Made by a program: the position numbers and the translations under genes
Notes under the pieces: generated by a model
Database searches by the model: none
What the model was told of the DNA's origin: nothing
What the model saw: the letters and a program-made list of their open reading frames with translations, nothing else
Assembly (NCBI RefSeq): GCF_022760755.1
Contig: NZ_JAIVFP010000001.1
Coordinates: forward strand, 3,080,001 to 3,144,000
Direction: 5' to 3'
Length of the DNA stretch: 64,000 nt
Source: Candidatus Rhodoblastus alkanivorans
GTDB taxonomy: Bacteria; Pseudomonadota; Alphaproteobacteria; Rhizobiales; Beijerinckiaceae
Shown here: in pieces, positions 46,691-56,833 of the stretch
Layout: each line of letters begins with the position of its first letter
Position numbering within the stretch: position 1 is the first letter of the stretch

Positions 46691-47641
46691 TCAGCTGCGC
46701 TCCGGCATGAAGACCGGCGCCGCGACCAGACCGAGATCGGCGCGCGCGCCTTCGCGCGGCGCGGGAGCGCCTTCAACGAAGCGATAAGCCGAACGGTCGG
46801 CGAAAAGCGCGGCTAGCGCCGCCACATTCAATTTATGGCCGCCGCAATAGGAGCGGTATTGGCCCAGGATCGGCGCCCCGGCCAAAGCCAGATCGCCGAC
46901 GGCGTCGAGCATCTTGTGGCGCACGAATTCGTCGGAAAACCGCAGACCTTCGGGGTTGAGCACGCGGTCATCGTCGATGCCGACAGAATTTTCGAGCGAC
47001 GCGCCGAGCGCGAAGCCGGCCATGACCAGGCGCTTGACGTCGGCGAGGAAGCCGAAGGTGCGGGCGCGCGCCAGTTCGCGGCGGAAGGCGGAGGCGTCGA
47101 GATCGAGAATCTTGCGCTGGCGGCCGATCGCCTCGCTCTTGAAATCGATTTCGACATCGAGCCGGAAGCCCTTGTCGGCGGGAAGAAGCTCGGCGAAGGC
47201 GCGGCCCTGCTCGACGCGGACCGGCTTGAGAATCTTGATATAGCGGCGGGAGGCGTCGAGCTGGGCGATCCCGGCGCGGTCGATCGCCTCGACGAAGGCG
47301 CCCGCCGAGCCGTCCATGATCGGCACTTCAGGGCCGTCGACCTCGACGAGGCAATTATCGACGCCCATGCCATGCAAGGCCGCGACCAGATGTTCGATGG
47401 TGGCGACCATATGCTGCGCGCCGTCGCCGATGACGGTGCAAAGCTCGGTCATGGTCACCTTGGCCCAATTGGCCTCGATGAAACGGCTGCCGCCATCGGG
47501 CAGGCCGCTGCGCAGGAAGACGAGCCCGGTGTTCGCTTCGGCGGGATTGAGAACCAGACGGACGGGCTTTCCCGAATGAACGCCAATGCCCCCGGCCAGA
47601 ACGATGCGTTCGCGGAGCGTGGTCTGAAAGCGAGGCTTCAT
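46691..47641 (-). CDS. lpxC: UDP-3-O-acyl-N-acetylglucosamine deacetylase
   Basis: A 316-residue zinc enzyme for the committed step of lipid A synthesis. The motifs are TTLRERIVLAGGIGVHSGKPV, the zinc His in VATIEHLVAALHGMGVDN (about 80), EVPIMDGSAGAFVEAI, FLADVKRLVMAGFALGASLENSVGI, and RHKMLDAVGDLALAG with the remaining His and Asp. The C-terminal extension beyond AALFADRSAYRFVEG (about 25 residues) is short. It follows ftsZ, with a terminator in between, so it probably has its own promoter. Confidence 0.97.
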   Translation of the reverse strand: MKPRFQTTLRERIVLAGGIGVHSGKPVRLVLNPAEANTGLVFLRSGLPDGGSRFIEANWAKVTMTELCTVIGDGAQHMVATIEHLVAALHGMGVDNCLVEVDGPEVPIMDGSAGAFVEAIDRAGIAQLDASRRYIKILKPVRVEQGRAFAELLPADKGFRLDVEIDFKSEAIGRQRKILDLDASAFRRELARARTFGFLADVKRLVMAGFALGASLENSVGIDDDRVLNPEGLRFSDEFVRHKMLDAVGDLALAGAPILGQYRSYCGGHKLNVAALAALFADRSAYRFVEGAPAPREGARADLGLVAAPVFMPERS

Positions 47642-48003
47642 TATATTTCCGTTGGCTCGTCCCGGCGAACGACGGGACTATTGGGGTGACGCCACGGTCT
47701 CGCCGCGATAATGCGGCGTCTCCCGGAAAGGCGCGTGGCGACCGCCGAGGGCGATCCTCGATACCGAACTTCGGGAAGCCTTATCGCCTGCCGAAATCCT
47801 TGATTCGCCACATTGAAAAGATATCGGGAGCAACGCGCCATAACAAATCACTCTTTCTTACGCCGCTGTTACAAATTAACCTCATTTTCGACCTGATCCC
47901 GTTAATCGAGCGTTCGCCTTTACCGCGATTCGCAGCAATGCAACACAAAAAACCCGCCTTGCGGCGGGTTTTCGTCCGTCTCCGTCACATTTGCGGCGAT
48001 TCG
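47642..48003. other. 361-bp gap between ftsZ stop and lpxC start
   Basis: It holds the ftsZ terminator at its right and presumably the lpxC promoter at its left. Several TTAA motifs occur near 47876-47905, but none forms a convincing CtrA box. I see no gene. Confidence 0.6.
47947..47970 (-). terminator. Rho-independent terminator after ftsZ
   Basis: AACCCGCC (47951-47958) pairs with GGCGGGTT (47963-47970) across TTGC, followed on the minus strand by TTTTTGTG. It lies about 33 bases beyond the ftsZ stop. Confidence 0.85.
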
Positions 48004-49803
48004 TCAGTTCGACTGGCGCCGCAGGAAGGCGGGAATTTCGAGGTGATCGTCCTCGGCGCGGGGATAGCCCCGGCCATTGGGGTCGATCGCGGCCGGACGC
48101 TGGGCCGGCGGACGCTTGGCGTATTCCGCATGGACCGGCGAGGGCTGGGCCTGACGCGGCGGCGCATAACCCATGGGCGGCTGGGCGCCGGCGGGAGCCT
48201 GCGGCGCGCCAAGCGCGGGCGGCGCCATCGGGGCGCCGGCGGCCTGTTCCTCGGCGCGGCTCATGCCGAAAGTGGCGAGACGCTCGAGCAGGGTGCGGCG
48301 GCGGGTTTCCTGGCCGTGCTGCTGGCTGGCGCGGATCAGGTTCTGGCCGGGCAGCGGCAGTTCGTCGATATTGGGCATGCGCGGGGCGCGCATGGGCTGT
48401 TCCGCCGGCGGCGGGACGAAGGGCTCCTGAATGGCGTGCGCCTCGGGCCGACGCGCCGGCGGGGCCGGCGGCTCCTGATAGACCGCCGGGGGCGGCGCCA
48501 TGCGCTTGATCTGCACGTCGGGATGGTGCGGCGCATAGGCCACTTCGGCCGCCGTCTGAGGCTGCTGCGCGTAAGCGGGCGCGGGCTGCGGGGCATAGGC
48601 CGGCGCGGGCTGCGGGGCATAGGCCGGCGCGGGCTGCGGGGCATAGGCCGGCGCGGGCTGCGCCTGAGCGGTCGCGGGCTGCTGCGCCTGCGCGGCGTAA
48701 TAGCCTTCGGGCGCCGGCGCCGGCGCGGCCGGACGCGCGGCCTGAACGGTCTCGGCCTGGCGGGACGCCGCCTGCATGCGCAGGCGCTCGGCGGCCTCGG
48801 CCGCGCCGCGCTGATCATTCATATCGGTGGCGCCGGCCGGCTTGTCGATGCCGGTGGCGACCACCGAGACGCGAATCACGCCTTCGAGCCCCTGGTCGAA
48901 GGTGGCGCCGAGAATGATATTGGCGTCCTCGTCCACTTCCTGGCGGATGCGGCTCGCGGCCTCGTCCACTTCATAGAGGGTGAGATCGTTGCCGCCGGTG
49001 ATCGAGATCAGCAGGCCCTTGGCGCCCTTCATCGACACTTCGTCGAGCAGCGGATTGGCGATCGCGGCTTCGGCGGCGAGGATCGCGCGGCGCTCGCCGG
49101 TCGCCTCGCCGGTGCCCATCATCGCCTTGCCCATGTCGCGCATGATGGCGCGGACGTCGGCGAAGTCGAGATTGATCAGGCCCTCGCGCACCATCAGGTC
49201 GGTGATGCAGGCGACGCCGGAATAGAGCACCTGGTCGGCCATCGAGAAGGCGTCGGCGAAGGTCGTCTTCTCGTTGGCGACGCGGAACAGGTTCTGGTTG
49301 GGGATGACGATCAGGGTATCGACCGACTGGTGCAGATCCTCGATGCCGTTGTCGGCGATGCGCATGCGGCGCACGCCCTCGAACTGGAACGGCTTGGTGA
49401 CGACGCCGACGGTGAGGATGCCCAACTCGCGCGCGGCGCGGGCGATGACCGGCGCCGCGCCGGTGCCGGTGCCGCCGCCCATGCCGGCGGTGACGAAACA
49501 CATATGGGCGCCGGCGAGATGATCGCGGATTTCCTCGATCGCCTCCTCGGCCGAAGCGCGGCCGACTTCGGGCTGGGAGCCGGCGCCGAGGCCTTCGGTC
49601 ACCTGCAGGCCCATCTGGATGATGCGCTCGGCCCGGGAGCTGGTCAGCGCCTGGGCGTCGGTGTTGGCGACGATAAAATCGACTCCGGCGAGACCGGAGG
49701 CGATCATGTTGTTCACTGCATTGCCGCCTGCGCCGCCCACCCCGCACACCATGATGCGGGGCTTGAGTTCGCGCAGTTCCGGCGCTTTAAGGTTGATCGT
49801 CAT
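48004..49803 (-). CDS. ftsZ: Cell-division GTPase FtsZ with long repetitive linker
   Basis: A 599-residue tubulin homologue that forms the septal ring. The GTPase core (about 15-320) has [12 protein letters not shown], the tubulin signature [13 protein letters not shown], and the T7-loop region [17 protein letters not shown]. The linker (about 345-575) is rich in Ala/Pro/Gln and contains three to four copies of an 8-residue APAYAPQP unit. The C-terminal peptide ([12 protein letters not shown]) is the FtsA/membrane-partner binding tail. It starts 88 bp after ftsA, where its own promoter may lie. Confidence 0.97.
   Translation of the reverse strand: MTINLKAPELRELKPRIMVCGVGGAGGNAVNNMIASGLAGVDFIVANTDAQALTSSRAERIIQMGLQVTEGLGAGSQPEVGRASAEEAIEEIRDHLAGAHMCFVTAGMGGGTGTGAAPVIARAARELGILTVGVVTKPFQFEGVRRMRIADNGIEDLHQSVDTLIVIPNQNLFRVANEKTTFADAFSMADQVLYSGVACITDLMVREGLINLDFADVRAIMRDMGKAMMGTGEATGERRAILAAEAAIANPLLDEVSMKGAKGLLISITGGNDLTLYEVDEAASRIRQEVDEDANIILGATFDQGLEGVIRVSVVATGIDKPAGATDMNDQRGAAEAAERLRMQAASRQAETVQAARPAAPAPAPEGYYAAQAQQPATAQAQPAPAYAPQPAPAYAPQPAPAYAPQPAPAYAQQPQTAAEVAYAPHHPDVQIKRMAPPPAVYQEPPAPPARRPEAHAIQEPFVPPPAEQPMRAPRMPNIDELPLPGQNLIRASQQHGQETRRRTLLERLATFGMSRAEEQAAGAPMAPPALGAPQAPAGAQPPMGYAPPRQAQPSPVHAEYAKRPPAQRPAAIDPNGRGYPRAEDDHLEIPAFLRRQSN
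48576..48662. repeat. 24-bp tandem repeat in the ftsZ linker
   Basis: At least three near-identical 24-bp units encode PAPAYAPQ. The copies are nearly free of silent differences, which points to recent expansion. Confidence 0.85.
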
Positions 49804-49890
49804 TTTGTGGCCTCTTGTTCTGTGGGCGAAGCCGCCCGCGCCTGTTTGCTGTTTGAACCCTGCCGCCGGAGGCGACGTTACGCGTTACTG

Positions 49891-51204
49891 TCAGAAACTT
49901 TCCTTGATCCATCGGCCGACCCGGCCGAAATAGCCCGCCGGCCGCCGCTCCCCGCCGGCGCCCGACCGGCTCGGCTCGAAATATTCGACGCTCGAGAATT
50001 GCGGATAGACCAGCAGCCCCACCGCCGCGGAAAAGCCCGGGCTTTTCGCCGATTCCGGCATCCCCTGCACGCCGAGCGGACGCCCGACCCGGATCTGGCC
50101 ACCGAGAATGCGGCGCGCCGCCTCAGGCAGGCCGGTGAGCTGGCTTGCGCCGCCGGTCAGGACGATCCGTCCGCCGGAGGTCGGCGGGAAACCCGCCGCC
50201 TTGAGGCGGTCGCGCGCGAGTTCGAGAATCTCCTCGACGCGCGGGCGGATGATCCTCGTCAGCTGCGATTTCGAAATGTGGATCGGGCTGTCGCCCTCGT
50301 CCCCGACCTGCGGCGCGGCAAGCGTCTCGCGGTCGTCGGAAGGCGAAGAGATCGCGCTGCCATAGAGCGTCTTGAGCCGCTCGGCGTCGGCGAGCCTGGT
50401 GTTGAGCCCGCGCGCAATGTCCATGGTGATGTGCTTGCCGCCCACCGCGAAAGCGTCGCTGTGCGCCAGCCTGCCGTCGCGGAACGCGCCGATGCTCACC
50501 GAACCGCCGCCGAGATCGAGCACGGTCGCGCCGAGCACCGCCTCGTCATCGACCAGCACGGCGAGGCCCGAGGCATAGGGCGTGGCGACGACCGCCTCGA
50601 TCGAGAGGTGGCAGCGTTCGATGGCGAGCAGAAGATTGCTGAGGGCGGGGGCGTCGGCGCTGACGACATGAAGATCGGCGCCGAGCGACTCGCCCATCAT
50701 GCCCTTGGGGTCGCGAATGCCGGCGGCGCCGTCGAGATTGAAGCCGGTCGGCACGCTGTGGAGGATCGCCCTTCCGTGCCGCGCGGTGCGCACGGACGTC
50801 GCCTCCAGCACGCGGTGGATGTCGCCTTCGCTGACGCCTTTCACCAGCGGCACCTGGGCGTGGAAATAGGCCGATCCGAGCCGTCCGCCATGATTGGCGA
50901 CGATCACGCTCTCGACCTGCGCCTTGGCCATGCGCTCGGCGGCGTCCACCGCGAGGCGGACCGCGGCCTCGGCCTCGTCCATGTCGATGACGACGCCGCC
51001 CTTGATGCCGCGCGAACGCTGGTGGCCTATCCCCAGAATTCGCGTGCGATGGGTGCGGCCGCGCAACAGGTCGGAGGGCTCGGCCGGGATCAGCTTGGCG
51101 ATCAGGCAGACCACTTTCGAGGCGCCGACGTCGAGCACGCAAAGGATCGAGCTTTTGCGCGACGAGATCGGCTTGATCCGCGGGAGATGGACGGAAGCGG
51201 CCAT
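49891..51204 (-). CDS. ftsA: Cell-division protein FtsA
   Basis: A 437-residue actin-like membrane tether for FtsZ. The phosphate 1 motif is CVLDVGASKVVCLIA (about 22), the second is ATVLDLGGGSVSIGAFRDG, and the adenosine motif is RIVLTGGASQLTGLPEAA. It has the SHS2 1C domain between (RVRAIGHQRSRGI-like IGHQRSRGIKGGVV). The C-terminal membrane helix is FGRVGRWIKESF. The start overlaps the ftsQ stop by one base (TAATG). Confidence 0.95.
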   Translation of the reverse strand: MAASVHLPRIKPISSRKSSILCVLDVGASKVVCLIAKLIPAEPSDLLRGRTHRTRILGIGHQRSRGIKGGVVIDMDEAEAAVRLAVDAAERMAKAQVESVIVANHGGRLGSAYFHAQVPLVKGVSEGDIHRVLEATSVRTARHGRAILHSVPTGFNLDGAAGIRDPKGMMGESLGADLHVVSADAPALSNLLLAIERCHLSIEAVVATPYASGLAVLVDDEAVLGATVLDLGGGSVSIGAFRDGRLAHSDAFAVGGKHITMDIARGLNTRLADAERLKTLYGSAISSPSDDRETLAAPQVGDEGDSPIHISKSQLTRIIRPRVEEILELARDRLKAAGFPPTSGGRIVLTGGASQLTGLPEAARRILGGQIRVGRPLGVQGMPESAKSPGFSAAVGLLVYPQFSSVEYFEPSRSGAGGERRPAGYFGRVGRWIKESF

Positions 51205-52193
51205 TAGTGCGCTCCCTTGCCATGGGTGTGGGCGGCCTCGCGCGCGGCGGCGGCTTCCTCGGTCAGGCGGATGTAAAGCTTGCCCGGAACGCGCAGGTCG
51301 AGGGTGACGACGGCCTTTTCCAGCACGCCATATTCGCGTTCGAGCTGCGCCAGGGTGGCGACGGCCTCTTTGGGATTGACCTCGGGGAGCAGCACGTCCA
51401 CGCCGGATTTCATCTTGAGGTTCCAGCGGCGCTGCGACACCAGCACGCCCGCGCGAATCTTGCTCCGCATCGCGCCGGCGGCGTCGAGCAGCGCAACATA
51501 TTCGCCGATGCGCTCATTGGCGCCGTCGCCAACGACAAAAGGCAGGGTCTCGAATTTCGGATTGTTCAGCGTGTCGATCCGCGCGCCGTCCCTGGCGACG
51601 ATCGAAACCGCGCCGTCCTTCTGCCACAGGCCGTAAGGCCGGCGCTCGGTGACGTCGATGACGAGGCGGTCGGGGAAATATTTGCGGACGCTGGCGTCTT
51701 TGATCAGCGGCAGGGCAAGGAGCCTGTTCCGCATTTCGTTGGCGTCGATGAACAGCAGCGATTGTTTGGCGTTAACCCCGGCGATCGCGAGGATTTCCTT
51801 GTCGGTCACTTCGACCTGGCCGGCGATGGTGACGGAATCGATGCCGAAGCCGATCGCGCGCGCGACAATGTCCCGGGGGGCGCCGTATTCCTGCACGAAT
51901 GCGGCATATTGGCCGTTCTCCATCACGCCGAGCAAGCCGGCGCCGACGAGAAAGGCGACGGCGAGGGCGGAGCCAAGACCCGGCAGCCGCAAAATCGCCG
52001 TCAGCGCGCCGGCGTCGTGACGGACGCGCGGCCGCCGCCGGGCCGGAAATCCGGCGCGTCCCGGCGAGCGCGGATGAAAGAAGGAAAATCCATGGAAGGG
52101 TCCGGCCGCGGCGCCGGCGACCGCGGCGCGCGGAGACGCAAGGGCCGGATCAAGCCCATCTACCGATCGCAGGAGGCGTCTTCCACCATCCAT
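51204..52193 (-). CDS. ftsQ: Cell-division protein FtsQ
   Basis: A bitopic divisome protein of 329 residues. A long cytoplasmic part (about 1-65, Arg/Pro-rich) precedes a membrane helix ([19 protein letters not shown]). The periplasmic POTRA domain begins at [23 protein letters not shown], and the beta domain has [30 protein letters not shown], both diagnostic. The start lies 34 bp inside the end of ddl; a later start is possible, and I did not find a decisive ribosome site. Confidence 0.92.
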   Translation of the reverse strand: MDGGRRLLRSVDGLDPALASPRAAVAGAAAGPFHGFSFFHPRSPGRAGFPARRRPRVRHDAGALTAILRLPGLGSALAVAFLVGAGLLGVMENGQYAAFVQEYGAPRDIVARAIGFGIDSVTIAGQVEVTDKEILAIAGVNAKQSLLFIDANEMRNRLLALPLIKDASVRKYFPDRLVIDVTERRPYGLWQKDGAVSIVARDGARIDTLNNPKFETLPFVVGDGANERIGEYVALLDAAGAMRSKIRAGVLVSQRRWNLKMKSGVDVLLPEVNPKEAVATLAQLEREYGVLEKAVVTLDLRVPGKLYIRLTEEAAAAREAAHTHGKGAH

Positions 52194-53083
52194 TTCACAA
52201 GCTCACCGAACGAAATGCCGGCATAAGCGGCCAATTCAGGCGCAAGGGAAGTCTCGGTCATTCCCGGCTGCGTATTCACTTCCAGAACGACGAGTTCGCC
52301 CGTGCCGTTGGGGCGGTCGTCGTAGCGGAAGTCGGTTCGGCTCACGCCGCGGCATCCGAGCGCCCGATGCGCCATCAACGCCAAATCTTGAACATTTTGG
52401 TAAATATTTTCTTTAATTTTTGCAGGAAGTTCGTGAATTGATCCGCCCGGCGCATATTTCGCCTCGAAGTCGTACCAGCCGCCGCCGGCCGTTTTGATCT
52501 CGATGACGTCGAGGGCGCGATCGCCCATCACCGCGCAGGTTAACTCACGGCCAGCTATGTATTTTTCGGCGAGCATGAGGTCGCCATAGGGCCAGTCGGG
52601 CCGCAGCAGTTCCTGCGGCGGATGGGACGTTCCCTCCCGCACGATGAACACGCCGTAGGACGAGCCTTCCGCCACGGGTTTCAACACATATGGCGGCGGC
52701 AGGACATGGCCCCTGGCGGCCTCGAAGCGCGACACGGCCTTGCCCGGCGCGACCGGCACGCCGGCCGCCGCCATGACCATCTTGGCCTTGTCCTTGTTGG
52801 CGGCGAGCGCCGAAGCCAGCACGCCGGAATGGGTATAGGGGATGCGCAGCAATTCCAGCACGCCCTGGATCACGCCATCCTCGCCGCCCGGCCCGTGCAA
52901 AGCGTTGAACGCAGCGTCAGGCTTGAGCTTTGCCAGAACTTCCGCAACGTCGCGCCCGACATCGACGCGCGAAACCTGAAACCCCTCGCCTTCAAGCGCC
53001 TTGGCGCAGGCCTCGCCGGAGCGCAAGGACACGCTGCGCTCGCTGGAAAGGCCGCCCATCAGAACCGCGACGTGCTTGGTCAT
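52160..53083 (-). CDS. ddl: D-alanine--D-alanine ligase
   Basis: A 307-residue ATP-grasp enzyme making D-Ala-D-Ala for the pentapeptide. Motifs include [75 protein letters not shown] and [14 protein letters not shown] with the metal ligands. AAGGA precedes the ATG, a better context than one six codons earlier. It lies between murB and ftsQ. Confidence 0.96.
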   Translation of the reverse strand: MTKHVAVLMGGLSSERSVSLRSGEACAKALEGEGFQVSRVDVGRDVAEVLAKLKPDAAFNALHGPGGEDGVIQGVLELLRIPYTHSGVLASALAANKDKAKMVMAAAGVPVAPGKAVSRFEAARGHVLPPPYVLKPVAEGSSYGVFIVREGTSHPPQELLRPDWPYGDLMLAEKYIAGRELTCAVMGDRALDVIEIKTAGGGWYDFEAKYAPGGSIHELPAKIKENIYQNVQDLALMAHRALGCRGVSRTDFRYDDRPNGTGELVVLEVNTQPGMTETSLAPELAAYAGISFGELVKWMVEDASCDR

Positions 53084-53257
53084 GTATTTTTTCCTTCGCA
53101 ACCGTCATCGCCAGCCATAAGGCGCGCACCGCGCGCCCGTTGAATCCACGTCCGGCGCATGGCGCCGAGCTATGCCGAAGCAATCCGCCGATCAATCTGT
53201 CGCATGGCTGCAATGGATCACTTCGCTCGCAATGTCGTCAGTCGGAACTTCACGGCG

Positions 53258-54187
53258 CTATTTTGTCACGCCAATCCGCTTGATTTCCCATTGCAGTTCG
53301 ACGCCGGTCGCCGCCTTGACCCTTGCACGGACTTCCTCGCCGAGGTTTTCGATGTCGGCGGCGGTCGCCGCGCCGCGGTTGATGAGAAAATTGCAGTGCA
53401 TTTCCGAAACCTGCGCGTCGCCGACGACGAGGCCGCGGCAGCCGGCGCGGTCGATCAATTGCCAGGCCTTCTCGCCGGGCGGATTCTTGAAGGTCGAGCC
53501 GCCGGTCTTTTCGCGGATCGGCTGCGATTTTTCCCGCGCCTCGGTGATGCGGTCCATTTCCGCCAGGATTTGTTGGGGATCGCCTGGCTTGCCCTGAAAC
53601 AGAGCGCTGGTGAAAATCACGTCCTCCGGCGCGCCGCTATGGCGATAGGTCATGCGGAGGTCGGCGACCGCGAATTCGACGATCTCGCCTTTGCGGTTCA
53701 CGCCCCGCGCGGAAATGAGCGCCTCCTTCGTCTCGCCGCCATGGGCGCCGGCGTTCATCCGCAAGGCGCCGCCGATCGAGCCGGGAATGCCGCGGAGAAA
53801 GGCGAGGCCGTCGATCCCCGCCTCGGCGGCCGCCTTGGCGACGCGCATGTCCGGCGCAGCGGCGCCGGCGCGCAGCCGAAACCCCTCCTCGACCGCGATC
53901 TCGCCGAAAGCCTTGCCGCCGAGACGAATGACCACGCCTTTGACGCCGCCGTCGCGCACGATCAGGTTCGAGCCGAGGCCTATCGTCGTCACCGGGATTT
54001 CGGCGGGCAGATTTTTCAAGAAATAGGCCAGGTCCGCCTCGTCGGCCGGGCTGAACAGCAGTTCCGCCGGGCCGCCGACGCGGAACCAGGTGAAGGGCGC
54101 AAGCTTGGCCTGGGCGGCGAGCCGGCCGCGCAATTCGGGCGCCGCCGCGGCCACGCGCGCGGCCGGATCGGGAAAGGCGCGGCTCAC
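53258..54187 (-). CDS. murB: UDP-N-acetylenolpyruvoylglucosamine reductase
   Basis: A 309-residue FAD enzyme that reduces UDP-GlcNAc-enolpyruvate to UDP-MurNAc. FAD-binding and active-site motifs are [16 protein letters not shown] (about 32), [22 protein letters not shown] (about 83), [20 protein letters not shown] (about 135), [24 protein letters not shown] (Ser and Glu region) and [16 protein letters not shown]. The start ATG lies 4 bp inside the stop of the GATase gene (ATGA). Confidence 0.96.
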   Translation of the reverse strand: MSRAFPDPAARVAAAAPELRGRLAAQAKLAPFTWFRVGGPAELLFSPADEADLAYFLKNLPAEIPVTTIGLGSNLIVRDGGVKGVVIRLGGKAFGEIAVEEGFRLRAGAAAPDMRVAKAAAEAGIDGLAFLRGIPGSIGGALRMNAGAHGGETKEALISARGVNRKGEIVEFAVADLRMTYRHSGAPEDVIFTSALFQGKPGDPQQILAEMDRITEAREKSQPIREKTGGSTFKNPPGEKAWQLIDRAGCRGLVVGDAQVSEMHCNFLINRGAATAADIENLGEEVRARVKAATGVELQWEIKRIGVTK

Positions 54188-54885
54188 GCGAAAACGCCCT
54201 CAAGCCATCGCGCGATGACTTCCATCCCGCGCGCCGCCGTCTCCGCGCCATGAAGCGCAGCCTGCTTGCGCAAGGTCGCAGGCCGCACGCCGGCCGCGGA
54301 CAATTCCACCGCATGGCCGATCAGCCAGCTTTCCAGCGCATCCGGGTCCACCTCAAGATGGAACTGCAGGCCCAGCGCGTAATTCTCGATCGCGAAAGCC
54401 TGGTTCGGGCACGCCTGGGTGAAGGCGAGACGGACCGAGCCGCGCGGCAGGTCGAAATTGTCGCCGTGCCAATGAAGAACCGGCTCGTTGGCGAAAGGCG
54501 CCAGCACCGAGGCCAGCCCCGTCGGCGTCAGGCTCAGAGGAGCGTAGCCGATTTCCTTGGCCTGCCCCGGGTCCACCCTGGCGCCGAGCGAGGCCGCCAT
54601 GAGCTGGGCGCCGAGACAAATGCCGAGCGTCGGCTTTTGCGCACGCAACCGCTCGCCGATCGCCGCCGTTTCCACGATCAGCCAGGGATAGTCCTCGACC
54701 TGATAGACCCCGATCGGCCCGCCGAGCACGACCAGCAGATCGCAGGATTGCATGTCGGCGACGGGGAAAGGTTCGAGGCCGGCGTCAAAACATCGAATCT
54801 CGAAGTCGAGATTCGTGAGCAGGCTCGCCAGAACGCCCAGGCCTTCGAAAGCGACATGGCGGATGACGAGGCAGGTCCTGCTCAA
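54184..54885 (-). CDS. Class I glutamine amidotransferase domain protein inside dcw
   Basis: A 233-residue stand-alone GATase1 protein resembling GMP-synthase-like glutaminases. The Cys nucleophile is in [16 protein letters not shown] (about 87) and the His-Glu pair in [17 protein letters not shown] (about 170), so the triad is complete. It starts with TTG: GGAG lies 7 bases before it and TTGA overlaps the murC stop. It sits between murC and murB and is coupled to both. The substrate is unknown; a role in cell-wall precursor amidation is an attractive inference only. Confidence 0.85.
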   Translation of the reverse strand: MSRTCLVIRHVAFEGLGVLASLLTNLDFEIRCFDAGLEPFPVADMQSCDLLVVLGGPIGVYQVEDYPWLIVETAAIGERLRAQKPTLGICLGAQLMAASLGARVDPGQAKEIGYAPLSLTPTGLASVLAPFANEPVLHWHGDNFDLPRGSVRLAFTQACPNQAFAIENYALGLQFHLEVDPDALESWLIGHAVELSAAGVRPATLRKQAALHGAETAARGMEVIARWLEGVFA

Positions 54886-56291
54886 GCTTCGTCTCCCGCC
54901 GCGAGCTGGCCTGGCAGCGCATAGGCCCATTGCGTGATATTGCCAGCGCCGAGCATGACCACGTAATCGCCGGGGCCAGCGAGGCCGCGGATCATGTCGG
55001 GCAGGTCGTCGGGGCTCGGAAGGACCAGCGCCTGGCGATGGCCGTGGGCCTTGATCGCCGCGACCAGAGCCTCCTTGTTGACGCCTTCGATCGGCGTCTC
55101 GCCCGCCGCATAGACGTCGGCGACGATCACCACGTCGGCGTCGTTGAAACAGGTCGCGAACTGCTCGAACAGCGACTGAAGTCGGGTGTAGCGGTGCGGC
55201 TGGGCCACGGCGATCACCTTATGCGGCGTCGAGGCGCGGGCGGCGCGAAGCACCGCCGCGATTTCCACCGGATGATGACCGTAATCATCGAAAATCGCGA
55301 CGCCTTTCCACTCGCCGGCGCGGGTGAAGCGGCGCTTGACCCCGCCGAAATTGGCGAGACCCTTGCGAATATTCTCGACGCTGACGCCAAGCTGATGGGC
55401 GACGGCGATGGCGGCGGTCGCGTTGAGGGCGTTGTGATGCCCGGGCATGGGCAGGGTCAGATCGGTCAGGACCTCCTCCCGGCCCTGCTGGCGGTCGCGC
55501 AAAGTGACGTCGAAGCGCGATACGCCGCCCGAAAGGTCGGTGTTGGAAAGGCGCGCGTCGGCCTGCGGATTCTCGCCATAGGTGACGACGCGGCGGTCCT
55601 CGATCTTGCCGACCAGTTCCTGCACGGCGGGATGGTCGATGCACATCACCGCGAAGCCATAGAAGGGCAGGTTTTCGATGAAGGCGCGGAAGGCTTCCTT
55701 GATCGCGTCATAGGTTTTGAAATGATCGAGATGCTCGGCGTCGATATTGGTGACCACCGCGACGTCGGCCGGCAGTTTCAGGAAAGTGCCGTCGCTCTCG
55801 TCGGCCTCGACCACCATCCAGTCGCCAAGGCCAAGCTTGGCGTTGGCGCCATAGGCGTTGATGACGCCGCCATTGATGACCGTCGGGTCGAGACCGCCGG
55901 CGTCGAGCAAAGTCGCGACCAGCGAGGTCGTGGTCGTCTTGCCATGGGTGCCGGCGATGGCGACGCATTGCTTGAGCCGCATCAGTTCGGCGAGCATTTC
56001 GGCGCGGCGCACGACAGGCAGGCGTTTTTCGCGCGCCGCGGCGAGTTCGGGATTGTCGCGCTTGATCGCGGTCGAGACCACGACCACCGCCGCCTCGCCG
56101 AGGTTCTTGGCGTTGTGGCCTACGAAGACGCGCGCGCCCTTTTCCCGCAGCCGTTTGACATTGGCGTTGTCGGCGGCGTCAGAGCCCTGGACGTCATAGC
56201 CGAGATTGAGCAGCACTTCCGCGATGCCCGACATGCCGATGCCGCCGATCCCGACGAAATGAATGGGGCCAAGTTTGCTCGGCAGTTTCAT
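54882..56291 (-). CDS. murC: UDP-N-acetylmuramate--L-alanine ligase
   Basis: A 469-residue Mur ligase adding L-Ala to UDP-MurNAc. It has the N-terminal UDP-binding [20 protein letters not shown], the ATP loop [19 protein letters not shown] (about 110-125), [12 protein letters not shown], the [10 protein letters not shown] motif and C-terminal [15 protein letters not shown] with [15 protein letters not shown]. It ends in a TTGA overlap with the next gene. It is downstream of the DinB-like gene by 19 bp. Confidence 0.97.
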   Translation of the reverse strand: MKLPSKLGPIHFVGIGGIGMSGIAEVLLNLGYDVQGSDAADNANVKRLREKGARVFVGHNAKNLGEAAVVVVSTAIKRDNPELAAAREKRLPVVRRAEMLAELMRLKQCVAIAGTHGKTTTTSLVATLLDAGGLDPTVINGGVINAYGANAKLGLGDWMVVEADESDGTFLKLPADVAVVTNIDAEHLDHFKTYDAIKEAFRAFIENLPFYGFAVMCIDHPAVQELVGKIEDRRVVTYGENPQADARLSNTDLSGGVSRFDVTLRDRQQGREEVLTDLTLPMPGHHNALNATAAIAVAHQLGVSVENIRKGLANFGGVKRRFTRAGEWKGVAIFDDYGHHPVEIAAVLRAARASTPHKVIAVAQPHRYTRLQSLFEQFATCFNDADVVIVADVYAAGETPIEGVNKEALVAAIKAHGHRQALVLPSPDDLPDMIRGLAGPGDYVVMLGAGNITQWAYALPGQLAAGDEA

Positions 56292-56310
56292 TCTGGATCT
56301 CCGAAAAGGC

Positions 56311-56826
56311 TCAGCCGGGCGGCGGCGACCAAAACTCGCTCAGGATGATGTCCGTGTCCCGCGGTTTTGCGCCGAGACCGGTGAGAAGGGCGTGAACCTG
56401 CCCACGATGATGCGTCTGATGGTTGAACATGTGGACCACGGCGAGCCAGCGCGGGCGGCGCGCCTCGCCGCCCATCAGCCCCGAAATCCAGACAAGCTCG
56501 CCGGCGAGATCGTCCGCCGCGAGCCCGCCCGCCCAGGCGATGATCCTGTCGTCCAAAGCGTTGCGCCGCTGCGTCAGCTCGTCCCAATCGGCGACATGAT
56601 CGATCCCGGGAAAGGGCGTTTCCGGGCGGGCCACGTCCGACAGGCGGCTCATCCACATCTGGTCGGCCCACAAAAGGTGGTTGAGCGTCGCATGGACAGA
56701 TTTGAAGAAAGCGCCGCGATCCTCCCGCCTTTGCGCGTCGGTCAGCGTCGCGGCGGCCTCGTACAGGCTGGCGTTCTGCCACCTGTTATATGCGGCGAGC
56801 GTCTTGACATAAGCGGGATCGATCAT
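56311..56826 (-). CDS. DinB-family four-helix protein
   Basis: A 171-residue metalloprotein-type DinB/YfiT-like fold. Three His in DinB-like spacing are visible: [15 protein letters not shown] (about 45-55) and [16 protein letters not shown] (about 134-150). Members include thiol transferases and uncharacterised proteins; the partner thiol is not known. It is inserted between murG (7 bp upstream) and murC in the dcw run, so it is co-expressed with wall genes. Confidence 0.85.
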   Translation of the reverse strand: MIDPAYVKTLAAYNRWQNASLYEAAATLTDAQRREDRGAFFKSVHATLNHLLWADQMWMSRLSDVARPETPFPGIDHVADWDELTQRRNALDDRIIAWAGGLAADDLAGELVWISGLMGGEARRPRWLAVVHMFNHQTHHRGQVHALLTGLGAKPRDTDIILSEFWSPPPG

Positions 56827-56833
56827 GGGCTTT

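Noticed and set aside
47686-51207. A continuous 1173-residue plus-strand frame opposite ftsZ and ftsA
   Set aside because: It is an antisense shadow of two conserved genes in GC-rich DNA. It has Arg/Gly-rich low-complexity translation and no recognisable domain.
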